DNA of 19,268 nucleotides from JBOGVA01 sp050692195 (GCA_050692195.1 JBOGVA010000091.1:1-19268), one strand, 5' to 3'; positions 1 to 7,690 are shown, counted from the first letter of the stretch. The notes: a model not told the origin generated them from the letters alone. A program made the numbers and translations.

Positions 1-56
1 GGCCCCGCGCTCTCTTGCATTGCCTCTTCGCCGGCGCGTTGTGAAAGGATCTCGGC

Positions 57-836
57 ATGCAGCTCGGCCTCGACGGCAAGAAGGCCATCGTCACCGGCGC
101 CTCGAAGGGACTGGGCAAGGCGATCTCGGAGGAGCTGGCCCGAGAGGGGGCGGATCTGGCCGTCTGTGCCCGCAACCGCGAGGAGCTCGAGGCAGCCGCC
201 GCCGAGCTGCGGTCGGTGGGGCCCATGGTGTACTCACAGGCCGCCGACGTCACGGACCCCGGCCAGGTCGAGGACTTCGTGGCCCGGGCGGCGCAGGAGC
301 TCGGGGGGATCGACATCCTGGTCAATAACGCCGGGCGAGCGCACCCCGGGAGCTTCGAGACGCTGACCGACGACGACTGGCACGAGGACCTGGAAGTCAA
401 GCTCCTGTCGATGATCCGGTGTTCCCGCCATTGCCTTCCCCACATGCGGGCGCGAGGCGGGGGGCGGATCGTGAACGTCAACTCGGTCCTGGGACGGTCG
501 CCCGACCCGGCTCTGTTCGCCACCAGCGTCAACCGCGCGGCATGTCTCTCCCTGACCAAGAGCCTCGCCCTCGAGCTGGCGAAGGACAACATCCTGGTCA
601 ATAGCGTCAACGTGGGCTCGGTGATCACCCCGCAATGGAAGAACATCCATCAGCGGCGAGCTCCGGAGCTGCCCGAGGACGAGTTCTTCCGCCGGATGGC
701 CGAGGGGATACCGCTGCGCCGGTTCGGCCGCCCCGACGAGGTTGCGGCCGTCGTGGCCTTCCTGGTGAGCGAACGAGCCGGCTACGTCACCGGGGCGTCC
801 GTCGACGTGGCCGGGGGAGCCGGCGGACATATCTGA
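57..836 (+). CDS. SDR-family (FabG-like) oxidoreductase, atypical active site
   Basis: A 259-residue short-chain dehydrogenase/reductase fold, normal length for the family. The cofactor glycine motif TGASKGLG is at residues 13-20 and the structural NNAG at 90-93. The C-terminus has the usual GRPDEVAAVVAFL and GYVTGASVDVAGG segments of FabG-like enzymes. Start chosen because AAGGA lies 7 bases before the ATG. Oddity: after Ser143 the positions normally holding the YxxxK pair (+13 and +17) are Thr156 and Arg160, and no Tyr lies nearby, so classical proton-transfer chemistry looks impaired. It may be one of the SDR subfamilies with a substituted tetrad, or a non-enzymatic or specialised reductase. 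Substrate unknown. It is separated by 81 bp from the zinc module and is probably not part of it. Fold assignment is secure; catalysis is uncertain. Confidence 0.93.
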   Translation: MQLGLDGKKAIVTGASKGLGKAISEELAREGADLAVCARNREELEAAAAELRSVGPMVYSQAADVTDPGQVEDFVARAAQELGGIDILVNNAGRAHPGSFETLTDDDWHEDLEVKLLSMIRCSRHCLPHMRARGGGRIVNVNSVLGRSPDPALFATSVNRAACLSLTKSLALELAKDNILVNSVNVGSVITPQWKNIHQRRAPELPEDEFFRRMAEGIPLRRFGRPDEVAAVVAFLVSERAGYVTGASVDVAGGAGGHI

Positions 837-902
837 GCCTCCTCGGGCCACCTCGACCTCGCCGCAGCAGAGGCAATTCGCTGCATGTGCAACACCACGC
901 GC

Positions 903-908
903 TAGACT
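903..908 (+). promoter_or_regulatory. -10 element for a likely leaderless zur transcript
   Basis: TAGACT lies 9 bases before the ATG at 918 with no Shine-Dalgarno between. A -10 hexamer in this place would start transcription at or within a few bases of the start codon. The same hexamer precedes the genes at 4106 and 8710. A TGCAA half-site at 888-892 resembles one arm of the znuA operator, so autoregulation is possible but unproven. No convincing -35. Confidence 0.55.
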
Positions 909-917
909 TGGGGCCCG

Positions 918-1355
918 ATGCCCACGTCCGTCGACGCCGCGCTCGAATTGCTCCAGGCCAAGGGGCTTCGCATGACCCCCCAACGGCGCGCCATCGTCGC
1001 CGAGGTCATGGCATCCGAGGGGCACATCAGCCCTCCAGCGATCGCCCGCCGGGTTCGCGAACGAGTGCCCGGCGTCAATCCCTCAACCGTCTACCGCACG
1101 CTCGGCCTCCTGGAGGGCCTGGGGATCGTCTCCCACGCCCACCTCGAGTCGGGGCCCGAATACCACCGAAGCGCGGAAAGCGGGCATGTCCATCTGACCT
1201 GCTCGCGCTGCGGATCGGAGGATTCCCTGTCTCTGGAGGAGGCGGACCGCCTGAAGGAGCTCATCGCCCGGCACCACGGGTTCAGCCCGGACCTCACCCA
1301 CTTCGCCATCTCCGGCCTCTGCGCGGCTTGCCGTCGACGGGATCGCCACGCCTAG
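918..1355 (+). CDS. zur: Fur-family metalloregulator, probably zinc uptake regulator Zur
   Basis: A 145-residue Fur-family repressor: N-terminal winged helix with the recognition helix around residues 54-71 (NPSTVYRTLGLLEGLGIV), then a dimerisation domain. Two CxxC pairs, Cys95/Cys98 and Cys135/Cys138, form the structural zinc site, and His73, His75, His83, His90 and His92 are available for the regulatory metal site. It stands 60 bp before znuA-znuC-znuB on the same strand, which is the main reason for preferring Zur over Fur, Mur or PerR. The expected role is to bind zinc and repress the uptake operon when zinc is sufficient. ATG chosen because it follows a -10-like hexamer directly. Family assignment is firm; the metal is inferred from context. 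Confidence 0.9.
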   Translation: MPTSVDAALELLQAKGLRMTPQRRAIVAEVMASEGHISPPAIARRVRERVPGVNPSTVYRTLGLLEGLGIVSHAHLESGPEYHRSAESGHVHLTCSRCGSEDSLSLEEADRLKELIARHHGFSPDLTHFAISGLCAACRRRDRHA

Positions 1356-1379
1356 CCCGCGAGCTGCATAACGAGCTAG

Positions 1380-1395
1380 TTGCACCTTATTGCAA
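1380..1395 (+). promoter_or_regulatory. Inverted repeat, candidate Zur operator over the znuA -35
   Basis: TTGCA-N6-TGCAA is a perfect 5-bp inverted repeat, 16 bp in total. Its left arm is also the best -35 (TTGCAC, 1380-1385), 18 bases from the -10 at 1404. A repressor dimer here would block RNA polymerase. Position next to a Zur-type gene and its natural target operon supports an operator; the motif differs from the longer classical Zur box, so this is inference. Confidence 0.5.
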
Positions 1396-1403
1396 GAGAG
1401 CCG

Positions 1404-1409
1404 TAGAGT
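1404..1409 (+). promoter_or_regulatory. -10 element of the znuACB promoter, likely leaderless
   Basis: TAGAGT lies 18 bases after TTGCAC and only 6 bases before the znuA ATG at 1416. No Shine-Dalgarno fits between, so the transcript would begin at or next to the start codon. Confidence 0.6.
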
Positions 1410-1415
1410 ATCCGC

Positions 1416-2429
1416 ATGAAGCGGCGATCAGGGCAGACACCCTTCAGCCGGGTAACCCTGGCTGCCGGCGTAGTCCTGGCCATGGTCGCCTGCCGATCCG
1501 ATCCCGGGAGCGACTCCGGCCGCCTGCGGGTGGTCACCACGGTCTCCCCCATCACCAACCTCGTCCAGAACGTGGGCGGAGGCAGGGCGGAGGTCGTCGG
1601 CATCGTCCCCGAGGGGACGAACAGCCACACGTTCGAGCCGGCCCCGTCGGATGCCAGGGTGATGGCAGAGGCGGACGTGGTCTTCGTCAACGGGCTGCAC
1701 CTCGAGGAGCCGACCCGGGAGCTCGCCGAGGCGAACGTCCGGGAGGGCGTGTCCATCGTCCAACTGGGCGACCGGACGATCACGCCGGACCAGTACATCT
1801 ACGACTTCAGCTTCCCCCGCGAGGAGGGGGATCCGAATCCGCACCTCTGGACAAACCCGCCGTACGCCAATCGCTACGCCGAGATCATCCGTGACACGCT
1901 GAGCCGGCTCGACCCGGCAGGCGTCGACCAGTACGGGCGAAACTTCGATCGGCTCTCGGCCCGTTTGGACGAGCTCGACCGGCTGGCCCGCCAGGTCACC
2001 GAGACGGTGCCGCCGGAGAACAGGAAGCTACTCACCTACCACGACTCGTTCCCCTACTTCGCCCGCGAGTACGGATGGCAGGTCATCGGGGCCATCCAGC
2101 CCTCGGACCTCTCCGATCCCACTGCGGCAGACGTGGCCAGACTCATCGACCAGATCAGGGCGGAGAAGGTGCCGGCCATCTTCGGATCCGAGGTCTTCCC
2201 GAGCCCGGTCCTGGCGCAGATCGCAGCCGAGACCGGCGCGCGATACGTGGCCGAGCTCAGGGACGACGACCTCCCCGGGGAGAACGGCGATCCCGAGCAC
2301 AGCTACTTCGGTCTGATGGTGTTCGACTTCCGCACGTTCATGGGAGCGCTGGGGGGAGACATCAGCCCCTTCGACGGCTTCGACGTCACGAACATCGCCG
2401 GCGAGGAGGCGGCAACCTACAGGTACTGA
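1416..2429 (+). CDS. znuA: Zinc ABC transporter substrate-binding lipoprotein (ZnuA-like, cluster A-I)
   Basis: A 337-residue extracytoplasmic metal-binding protein. Residues 1-25 form a lipoprotein signal peptide ending in the lipobox-like LAMVAC, with Cys26 as the lipidated residue. The metal ligands of the cluster A-I fold are visible as His71 (SHTFEP), His143 (NPHLW) and His209 (YHDSFPYF), with an acidic fourth ligand probably at Glu259 or the acidic run at 283-285. Three histidines favour zinc; manganese-type relatives usually have Glu at the third place. The His-rich loop of many ZnuA proteins is absent. Its stop shares one base with the znuC start, so the two are translationally coupled. 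It would capture zinc outside the membrane and hand it to ZnuB. Confidence 0.93.
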   Translation: MKRRSGQTPFSRVTLAAGVVLAMVACRSDPGSDSGRLRVVTTVSPITNLVQNVGGGRAEVVGIVPEGTNSHTFEPAPSDARVMAEADVVFVNGLHLEEPTRELAEANVREGVSIVQLGDRTITPDQYIYDFSFPREEGDPNPHLWTNPPYANRYAEIIRDTLSRLDPAGVDQYGRNFDRLSARLDELDRLARQVTETVPPENRKLLTYHDSFPYFAREYGWQVIGAIQPSDLSDPTAADVARLIDQIRAEKVPAIFGSEVFPSPVLAQIAAETGARYVAELRDDDLPGENGDPEHSYFGLMVFDFRTFMGALGGDISPFDGFDVTNIAGEEAATYRY

Positions 2430-3229
2430 TGAGAGAGCTGGTGAGGCTGGAGCAGGTCACGTGCCGGTACGGGCAGGAGCCGGTGCTGATCGACGTCGAC
2501 CTCTCGATCCACGAGGGCGAGTTCCTGGGGATCGTGGGCCCGAGCGGATCGGGCAAGACCACCGTCCTGCGGGCCATCGCCGGGACGGTGGAACCCATCG
2601 CCGGCCGTGTCGTCCGGGATCGCGCGGCTGCGGTCGGGTACGTCCCCCAGGTCGAGACGGTGAACTGGTACTTCCCCGTCACCGTCCGAGAGGCGGTCCT
2701 GATGGCCCGGATCGACGGGCGCATCGTGCCCTGGCCTTCGAAAGAGGACGTCGCCGAGGCGGAGAGAGTGCTGGACCGGCTCGGTATGGAAGGACTGGGA
2801 AGGCGCCATATCCGGGAGCTGTCCGGGGGGCAGCAGCAGCGCGTGTTCATCGCCCGAGCCCTCCTTCGCCGCCCTCGCCTGCTCCTGCTCGACGAGCCGA
2901 CCAGCGGAGTGGACGTACGGACCCGCCACGACGTGATGCACCTGCTCCACGAGCTGCATCACGACGGCCTGGCCATCGTGGTGACGACGCACGACCTGAA
3001 CGGGATCGCCGCGCACCTTCCCCGGCTGGTCTGCCTGAACCGCCAGGTCATCGCCACCGGCTCTCCTCAGGAGGTCATGACGCCTGAGGTGCTGGAACGA
3101 GCCTACGGGGCCCCACTGGAGGTCCTGTCGCACGGTGGCATGCCGGTGGTAGTGGAGCACTACGAGGAGGAGGCAGCCGAGGCGGAGGTCGTGGCCCTCC
3201 GGGAGGGGCACCATGAGCACTCTGCTTGA
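2429..3229 (+). CDS. znuC: Zinc ABC transporter ATP-binding protein (ZnuC-like)
   Basis: A 266-residue ABC ATPase. Walker A GPSGSGKTT is at residues 37-45, Q-loop Gln74, signature LSGGQQQ at 131-137, Walker B LLLLDEP at 151-157 and switch His188 (TTHD). The start at 2429 is chosen because it overlaps the znuA stop (TGATG) and gives the normal family length; the frame stays open upstream but that part is a shadow of znuA. A short tail, HHEHSA, ends the protein and may bind metal. It overlaps znuB by 17 bp. It powers zinc import in complex with ZnuB. Confidence 0.95.
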   Translation: MRELVRLEQVTCRYGQEPVLIDVDLSIHEGEFLGIVGPSGSGKTTVLRAIAGTVEPIAGRVVRDRAAAVGYVPQVETVNWYFPVTVREAVLMARIDGRIVPWPSKEDVAEAERVLDRLGMEGLGRRHIRELSGGQQQRVFIARALLRRPRLLLLDEPTSGVDVRTRHDVMHLLHELHHDGLAIVVTTHDLNGIAAHLPRLVCLNRQVIATGSPQEVMTPEVLERAYGAPLEVLSHGGMPVVVEHYEEEAAEAEVVALREGHHEHSA

Positions 3230-4064
3230 GCCGTTCGACTACGCGTTCTTCCGTCATGGGATGGCCGTGGCCACGCTGGCCGGAGCGCTGTGCGGGTTGG
3301 TGGGCATCTACGTGGTGCTTCGCGGGATGAGCTACATCGGGCACGGCCTGTCGCACGCCATCTTCGGGGGCGCCGTGGCCAGCTACGTGACCAGCATCAA
3401 CTTCTACATAGGGGCCGGCGTGTGGGGCCTCGTGTCCGCGCTCCTCATCAACAAGGTGGCTCGCCGCAGGACGATCGGAGCCGACGCCGCCATCGGGGTG
3501 GTCACGACGGCGAGCTTCGCGGTGGGGCTCGCCCTGATCTCCCGTTTCGGCGGGTTCACCAGGAACTTCGAAGCGGCCCTGTTCGGGAACGTCCTCGGTG
3601 TGACCCTGGGCGACGTGTGGGTGGTGGCCGGGGTCACGCTGTTCGCCGCCGCGGTCGTGTTCTTCGGGTATCGCCAGCTTCTGTTCGCCACCTTCGACCC
3701 CGAGGTCGCCGAGGTGTCCGGGGTCAGCACGGCCCGGGCCGACGTGCTGCTGGCGATCACGCTGGCGGCCACGATCACGGCGACCATGAACGTGCTCGGG
3801 GTGACGCTCATCGCGGCCGTCCTGGTGATCCCCGCGGTCATCGCCCGGCTTCTGACCGACAGTTTCAGCCGGATGCTCTGGATCTCCGTGACGGTCGGGG
3901 CCGTGTGCGGCTTCTTCGGGATGTACCTCTCCTACTACCTGAACGTGTCCTCCGGCGCATCGGTGGTCCTCACGGCGGCCGTGGTGTTCGTCGTGGCGTT
4001 CGTCCTGTCCGGGGTGCGACGGCGCCGCCTTCCGGCAGAAGCGGGGGCGGCTCACCTGGCCTGA
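3213..4064 (+). CDS. znuB: Zinc ABC transporter permease (ZnuB-like)
   Basis: A 283-residue integral membrane permease of the ABC-3 family, with about eight hydrophobic segments and the typical N-terminal region GIYVVLRGMSYIGHGLSHAI. A strong GGGAGG stands a few bases before the ATG, inside the end of znuC. It forms the membrane channel for the metal delivered by ZnuA. Overlap with znuC and common strand indicate one operon, znuA-znuC-znuB, controlled from the promoter at 1380-1409. The TRGF-type arginine-rich tail (GVRRRRLPAEAG) is cytoplasmic and unremarkable. Zinc rather than manganese is inferred from ZnuA ligands and the Zur gene. Confidence 0.94.
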   Translation: MSTLLEPFDYAFFRHGMAVATLAGALCGLVGIYVVLRGMSYIGHGLSHAIFGGAVASYVTSINFYIGAGVWGLVSALLINKVARRRTIGADAAIGVVTTASFAVGLALISRFGGFTRNFEAALFGNVLGVTLGDVWVVAGVTLFAAAVVFFGYRQLLFATFDPEVAEVSGVSTARADVLLAITLAATITATMNVLGVTLIAAVLVIPAVIARLLTDSFSRMLWISVTVGAVCGFFGMYLSYYLNVSSGASVVLTAAVVFVVAFVLSGVRRRRLPAEAGAAHLA

Positions 4065-4092
4065 CAGATCAGTCCGGCGCTGGAGCGGCCCG

Positions 4093-4098
4093 TAGACT
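4093..4098 (+). promoter_or_regulatory. -10 element for the dppBC-type pair, likely leaderless
   Basis: TAGACT lies 7 bases before the ATG at 4106, in the 41-bp gap after znuB, with no Shine-Dalgarno. This suggests that the permease pair has its own promoter and is not simply the end of the zinc operon. Confidence 0.5.
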
Positions 4099-4105
4099 GG
4101 CGGCC

Positions 4106-5299
4106 ATGGTCCGCTATCTGGGGCGGCGGGCGGCTCTCAGTCTCCTCACCCTGTATCTCTTCGCCACAGCGATCTTCTTCGTCGGCCAGATGATCATGCC
4201 CGGCGACTTCATCGCCTCCCTCGGACCTCTCCCCGGTGAGGTACGGGAGGAGATCCGCCAGGAGCTCGAGCTCGACCGTCCCATCTGGGAGCAGTACCTG
4301 AGCTGGCTGGGAGGCGCGATCCGTGGCGACCTGGGCTTGGCCTTCGGACGAGATCCCTGGAACCGCGTCCCGGTCAGCGAGATGCTTCGAGCGGCCGTCC
4401 CCAACAGCCTCATCGCCTTCACCGTGGCAGCAGGGGCAGCGTTTGTAGTGGGAGGTTGGCTGGGTCGTCTCTCGGGCTGGCGGAAGGGCCGGCTGTTCCG
4501 CTCCATCACAACTGGCACGTCGGTCGGCCTGTACACCACCTTCCCCCCATGGCTGGCCTTCGTCGCGACGTACGCGCTCACCGCCCTGGTGGGCGTCCGA
4601 GCCCGGGAGGACATCCTCCGAGTGGATCCCGTACTCGCCAGTCAGGCAGACGTCCCCTTTGCGCTCGTCGGTACGCGATTGCGCTGGTTCATGCTGCTCA
4701 CCGTCCTGGCAGCCTTGCTCGCCCTCCCGGTCCTCAACCGAGTCGGTCGCGCTCTGAACTGGCGGCGGGTCCCGCTCCTGTTCACGGCTGCCTGGGTGGG
4801 GATCGCGCCGGTCGCCATGTGGCTGGCGGTTGGCGCCGGTCCTCAGGCGCTGGACGTGGCTACCTCCCAGCTGGTTCCCCTCTTCCTTCTCTTCCTCCTG
4901 TTCTTCGGGGAGGTGGTGGTGATCACGCAGGCGGCGATGGTGGCCGGTCGCCATGAGGATTACGTCCTCACGGCAAGGGCGAAGGGCCTTTCGGACCGGC
5001 AGGTGCGAGACCGTCATGCCGCTCGACCGGCCCTGCTACCCATCCTCAGTCGGCTGGTGGTGAGCCTGCCCTACTTCCTGGCCGGCATGGTCATCGTGGA
5101 GCGAGCCCTCGGCTACCCGGGGCTCGGATCGGTCCTGTTCAACGCCTTGGACGTCGAGGACACGTTCCTCATCATGGGCGCCCTCCTGGTCATCGGGCTC
5201 ATCACCATCGTCGCCCGGCTGGTGCTGGACGTGCTGCACGCGTTCCTCGACCCGCGGATCCGGTTCGACGCCGCTCGGGAGACGCCCGGTGAAGGCTGA
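4106..5299 (+). CDS. ABC transporter permease, DppB/OppB type
   Basis: A 397-residue permease of the peptide/nickel importer family. The N-terminus MVRYLGRRAALSLLTLYL, the segment around GPLPGEVREEIRQELELDRP (41-60) and WEQYLSWLGGAIRGDLGLAF are typical of DppB proteins. The cytoplasmic EAA loop that contacts the ATPase is at about 285-315 (DYVLTARAKGLSDRQVRDRH). It is longer than usual (about 310-340): roughly residues 165-250 are an insertion with two extra hydrophobic stretches (192-210 and 224-245). Start chosen at the ATG after TAGACT; the open frame upstream is a shadow of znuB. It overlaps the next permease by 11 bp. No substrate-binding protein or ATPase is in the window, so the substrate (peptide, nickel or other) cannot be told. 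Confidence 0.9.
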   Translation: MVRYLGRRAALSLLTLYLFATAIFFVGQMIMPGDFIASLGPLPGEVREEIRQELELDRPIWEQYLSWLGGAIRGDLGLAFGRDPWNRVPVSEMLRAAVPNSLIAFTVAAGAAFVVGGWLGRLSGWRKGRLFRSITTGTSVGLYTTFPPWLAFVATYALTALVGVRAREDILRVDPVLASQADVPFALVGTRLRWFMLLTVLAALLALPVLNRVGRALNWRRVPLLFTAAWVGIAPVAMWLAVGAGPQALDVATSQLVPLFLLFLLFFGEVVVITQAAMVAGRHEDYVLTARAKGLSDRQVRDRHAARPALLPILSRLVVSLPYFLAGMVIVERALGYPGLGSVLFNALDVEDTFLIMGALLVIGLITIVARLVLDVLHAFLDPRIRFDAARETPGEG

Positions 5300-6353
5300 A
5301 GCCCCCGTCTTGACGCCACACCGGCCGGCCGTCGAGAGAGCCAGAGCGAGCTGGCGCCAGGCGAGGGATATGTGGAGGACCTTTTCGCAGAACCGCCTGG
5401 CCCTGGCCGGACTGGTGCTCGTGGCCCTGTTCGGCCTCATGGCGCTCCTCCACCCGATCCTGCTGTCCACGGTGTGGCCACCGCGGATCTACGACCCGGA
5501 GACCGGCTACGACGCCCCCATCCAGGAGTTCACCGTGGTGGAGGAGGTGGCGGATCCGGCGTCCCAGATATCCCTCGCCCAGGCGCGCTTCAGGACGAAC
5601 CCGTTCGTCGAGGTCGGGGACACGGTCGAGATCCCGCTCCAGCCCGCCCCCCCTTCGTGGAGGCACCTGCTGGGCACCGACTTCTTTGGACGAGACGTCG
5701 TCAGCATGCTGATGGCTTCTGCGGGCAACACCTTCCTGGTCGGGCTCGTGGCCGCGCTCACCACCGCCGTCGTGGGGACCGCGGTGGCGGCGCTGTCCGC
5801 CTATCAGCGAGGAGCGGCCGACGCCGTCTTGAGCAGGGTCTCCGATGTGCTCCTCCTGCTTCCCGCTCCCATCTTCATGGTCGTGTTGGGAGCAAGTCCC
5901 ACGCTCAGGCTGGGCGCTGTGGGTTTCGGGGTCGCGTATGGACTGGTTGCGGGTGCCGGGGCCGCCGCCATCGTGCTGCGATCGCACGCCCTAACCGTGA
6001 TGGCCCGGCCTTTCATCGACGCAGCACGTGTGGCCGGGGCCGGGCGAGCTCGCATCGTCCTTCGCCACCTCGTTCCGCACATGGCCCCCCTTGCGGCGGC
6101 CCACATGCTGGTGGCGGTGACCGGCGCGGTGGTGGCCGACGGGTTCCTGGCCTTCGCCGCCCTGTCCGACGAGCGCTTCAACTGGGGGACGATGATCTAC
6201 CACAGCCTGTTCTCCCAGACCCTGACGCCCCAGGTGCCCTGGAACGTCCTCGTGCCGGCGGCGCTCGCCATCTCGCTCTTCTGCGCGGCGTTCTATCTGG
6301 TCTCCCTCGGTCTGCGAGACATCGCCGACCCGAGCCTGCAAGAACAGCGTTGA
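5289..6353 (+). CDS. ABC transporter permease, DppC/OppC type
   Basis: A 354-residue partner of the preceding permease, starting with GTG inside its last codons, so the two are coupled. One membrane helix at about 37-58 is followed by an unusually long extracytoplasmic stretch (60-125), then the family hallmark HLLGTDFFGRDV at 127-137 and the remaining helices. The EAA loop is at about 240-262 (RPFIDAARVAGAGRARIVLRH). Together the pair would form the channel of a peptide/nickel-type importer. Both permeases carry extra extracytoplasmic or membrane material, which points to a divergent subfamily with an unusual partner or ligand. ATPases and binding protein must come from elsewhere in the genome. 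Confidence 0.9.
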   Translation: MKAEAPVLTPHRPAVERARASWRQARDMWRTFSQNRLALAGLVLVALFGLMALLHPILLSTVWPPRIYDPETGYDAPIQEFTVVEEVADPASQISLAQARFRTNPFVEVGDTVEIPLQPAPPSWRHLLGTDFFGRDVVSMLMASAGNTFLVGLVAALTTAVVGTAVAALSAYQRGAADAVLSRVSDVLLLLPAPIFMVVLGASPTLRLGAVGFGVAYGLVAGAGAAAIVLRSHALTVMARPFIDAARVAGAGRARIVLRHLVPHMAPLAAAHMLVAVTGAVVADGFLAFAALSDERFNWGTMIYHSLFSQTLTPQVPWNVLVPAALAISLFCAAFYLVSLGLRDIADPSLQEQR

Positions 6354-7690
6354 TCGGAGGCCGCTCCCGCACGGGGCTGAGCGATCGGCGGGACGCGGCG
6401 TGGGACGCGGGGCTGTACGGAGCCGCGGCCCTGGTCGCCCTGGCGGTCGCGCTCTTCGCCTCCATCCCGCTGCAAAGGGAGTGGGCGCGAATGGCTCTCG
6501 CCCCTTACGCCGCGGGGACCGGCGTTGCCGCCGCTCTGGCCGTCCGAGGGGCGGGGGTCCGCGCCCGCGCCGGGCTCGCCGTCGCGGTGCTGCTCGGCGC
6601 GGCCCTCCTCCCGTTGGCCCTGGAGGCCACCTGGCGGGCCCGTGAGGGGCCGGGCTCCCACGCCCAGTCCGAGGCCATCGTCACCGAGGAGGCGGCGCGG
6701 GCCCTGTTGGACGGCCGCGACCCCTATGAGGCCACCTACCTTCGTGGCCCCCTGGCGGCCCGTCCCCTCGGGACGAAGAGCCACTTCCCGTACCTGCCGG
6801 GGATGCTCGCGTTCGGCCTTCCCCGGGCCCTGGACGGCCTCAGACCCCTGGCCGACGCCCGGATCGCCTTCGCCCTGACCGACGCCCGGATCGCCTTCGC
6901 CCTGACCACGCTGGGCCTCGCCGCGCTGGCCCTTCGACTGTGGGACACATCTGGCGACCGGCGTCTCCGAGCCTTCCAGGTCCTCGCGGTCCTCCCCACC
7001 GGTGCCCTGCCGATGGCTACGGGCGGCGGCGACCTCCCGGTGCTCGCGTTGATGCTGCTCTCCCTGGTACTGGTGGAGAGAGGTAAGCCCGGAGCCGCGG
7101 GGTTGGCCGCGGGTGTGGCCGCCGGGATGAAGCAGACCGCCTGGCTTCTGGTGCCGTTCCTTCTGCTCGCCGCACGGGATGAGCGGCGCCGCAGGGCGTG
7201 GGTCCGGATGGCCGCACCGGCGGCGGCCGCAAGCGGTGGGCTGATCCTCCCGTTCCTCCTGTGGAATCCCGCCGCGTTCGTGGAGGACGTCGTCCTCTTT
7301 CCGCTCGGGCTGGGTCAGCAGGCGAGCCCTGCGGGCACCCCGACCGTTGGAACGCTCATCATCCGGGCGCTGCCGTTCGTCCGGGGACCGGTGGCTGCTG
7401 CACTGATTGCCCTGGTCCTGGCGGTGGGCGTCTACCTCATGGTCCGCCATCCTCCGGAATCCGCCGCCCGGGCGGCCGGGCACGCCGCGCTGGTGATGAG
7501 CCTTGCTCTGGTCCTGGCGCCGGCCGCCCGGTTCGGGTACCTGATCTACCCGATCAATCTCCTGACCTGGGCGCGGCTGCTGTCAAACGGGGATGAGGAC
7601 CGAGTGCCGGATGGTCCTCTCCGCGCTTTCCGGGGCGGTCCCCAGGGCCACGCAGATGGTCCCGATCGTCACGCCCCTGGAGTCATGTAG
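6350..7690 (+). CDS. Polytopic membrane protein, GT-C / GT87-like glycosyltransferase (probable)
   Basis: A roughly 446-residue membrane protein with many hydrophobic helices. RDPYEATY followed by HFPYLPGMLAF resembles the acceptor/donor loops of GT87 (DUF2029) polyprenyl-phosphate-sugar mannosyl- or arabinofuranosyltransferases, and the ending RFGYLIYPINLLTWARLL also fits that family. Function is inferred and no sugar can be named. Start is uncertain: TTG at 6350 overlaps the upstream TGA, and a GGAGG at 6356-6360 has no obvious start after it; the first ATG in frame is at 6491. Residues 169-186 are a perfect nine-residue tandem duplication (DARIAFALT twice). The last 36 or so codons run antisense through the PAS gene and look unlike the rest, so the C-terminus may be altered. 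Confidence 0.72.
   Translation: MIGGRSRTGLSDRRDAAWDAGLYGAAALVALAVALFASIPLQREWARMALAPYAAGTGVAAALAVRGAGVRARAGLAVAVLLGAALLPLALEATWRAREGPGSHAQSEAIVTEEAARALLDGRDPYEATYLRGPLAARPLGTKSHFPYLPGMLAFGLPRALDGLRPLADARIAFALTDARIAFALTTLGLAALALRLWDTSGDRRLRAFQVLAVLPTGALPMATGGGDLPVLALMLLSLVLVERGKPGAAGLAAGVAAGMKQTAWLLVPFLLLAARDERRRRAWVRMAAPAAAASGGLILPFLLWNPAAFVEDVVLFPLGLGQQASPAGTPTVGTLIIRALPFVRGPVAAALIALVLAVGVYLMVRHPPESAARAAGHAALVMSLALVLAPAARFGYLIYPINLLTWARLLSNGDEDRVPDGPLRAFRGGPQGHADGPDRHAPGVM
6854..6907 (+). repeat. Perfect 27-bp tandem duplication, in frame
   Basis: Bases 6854-6880 and 6881-6907 are identical. The unit begins on a codon boundary and encodes DARIAFALT twice in the membrane protein. Zero divergence over both copies indicates a very recent slippage or unequal-crossover event, or an assembly artefact. 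Confidence 0.97.

Noticed and set aside
882..891. TGCATGTGCA before zur as a separate operator
   Set aside because: It is two TGCA tetramers, each self-palindromic, which are common by chance; only the TGCAA arm is comparable to the znuA repeat.
3075..4055. 326-codon minus-strand frame antisense to znuB
   Set aside because: Composition is a run of His, Asp, Gly, Arg and Pro typical of an antisense GC-rich shadow; znuB is clearly the real gene.
4106..6353. Permease pair as part of the zinc operon (nickel/zinc opine importer)
   Set aside because: A separate -10-like hexamer precedes it and nothing in the sequence shows metal specificity; kept only as a speculation.
6293..7483. 396-codon minus-strand frame antisense to the membrane protein
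   Set aside because: Gln/Gly/Arg-rich shadow without hydrophobic or domain pattern; it even repeats the tandem duplication passively.
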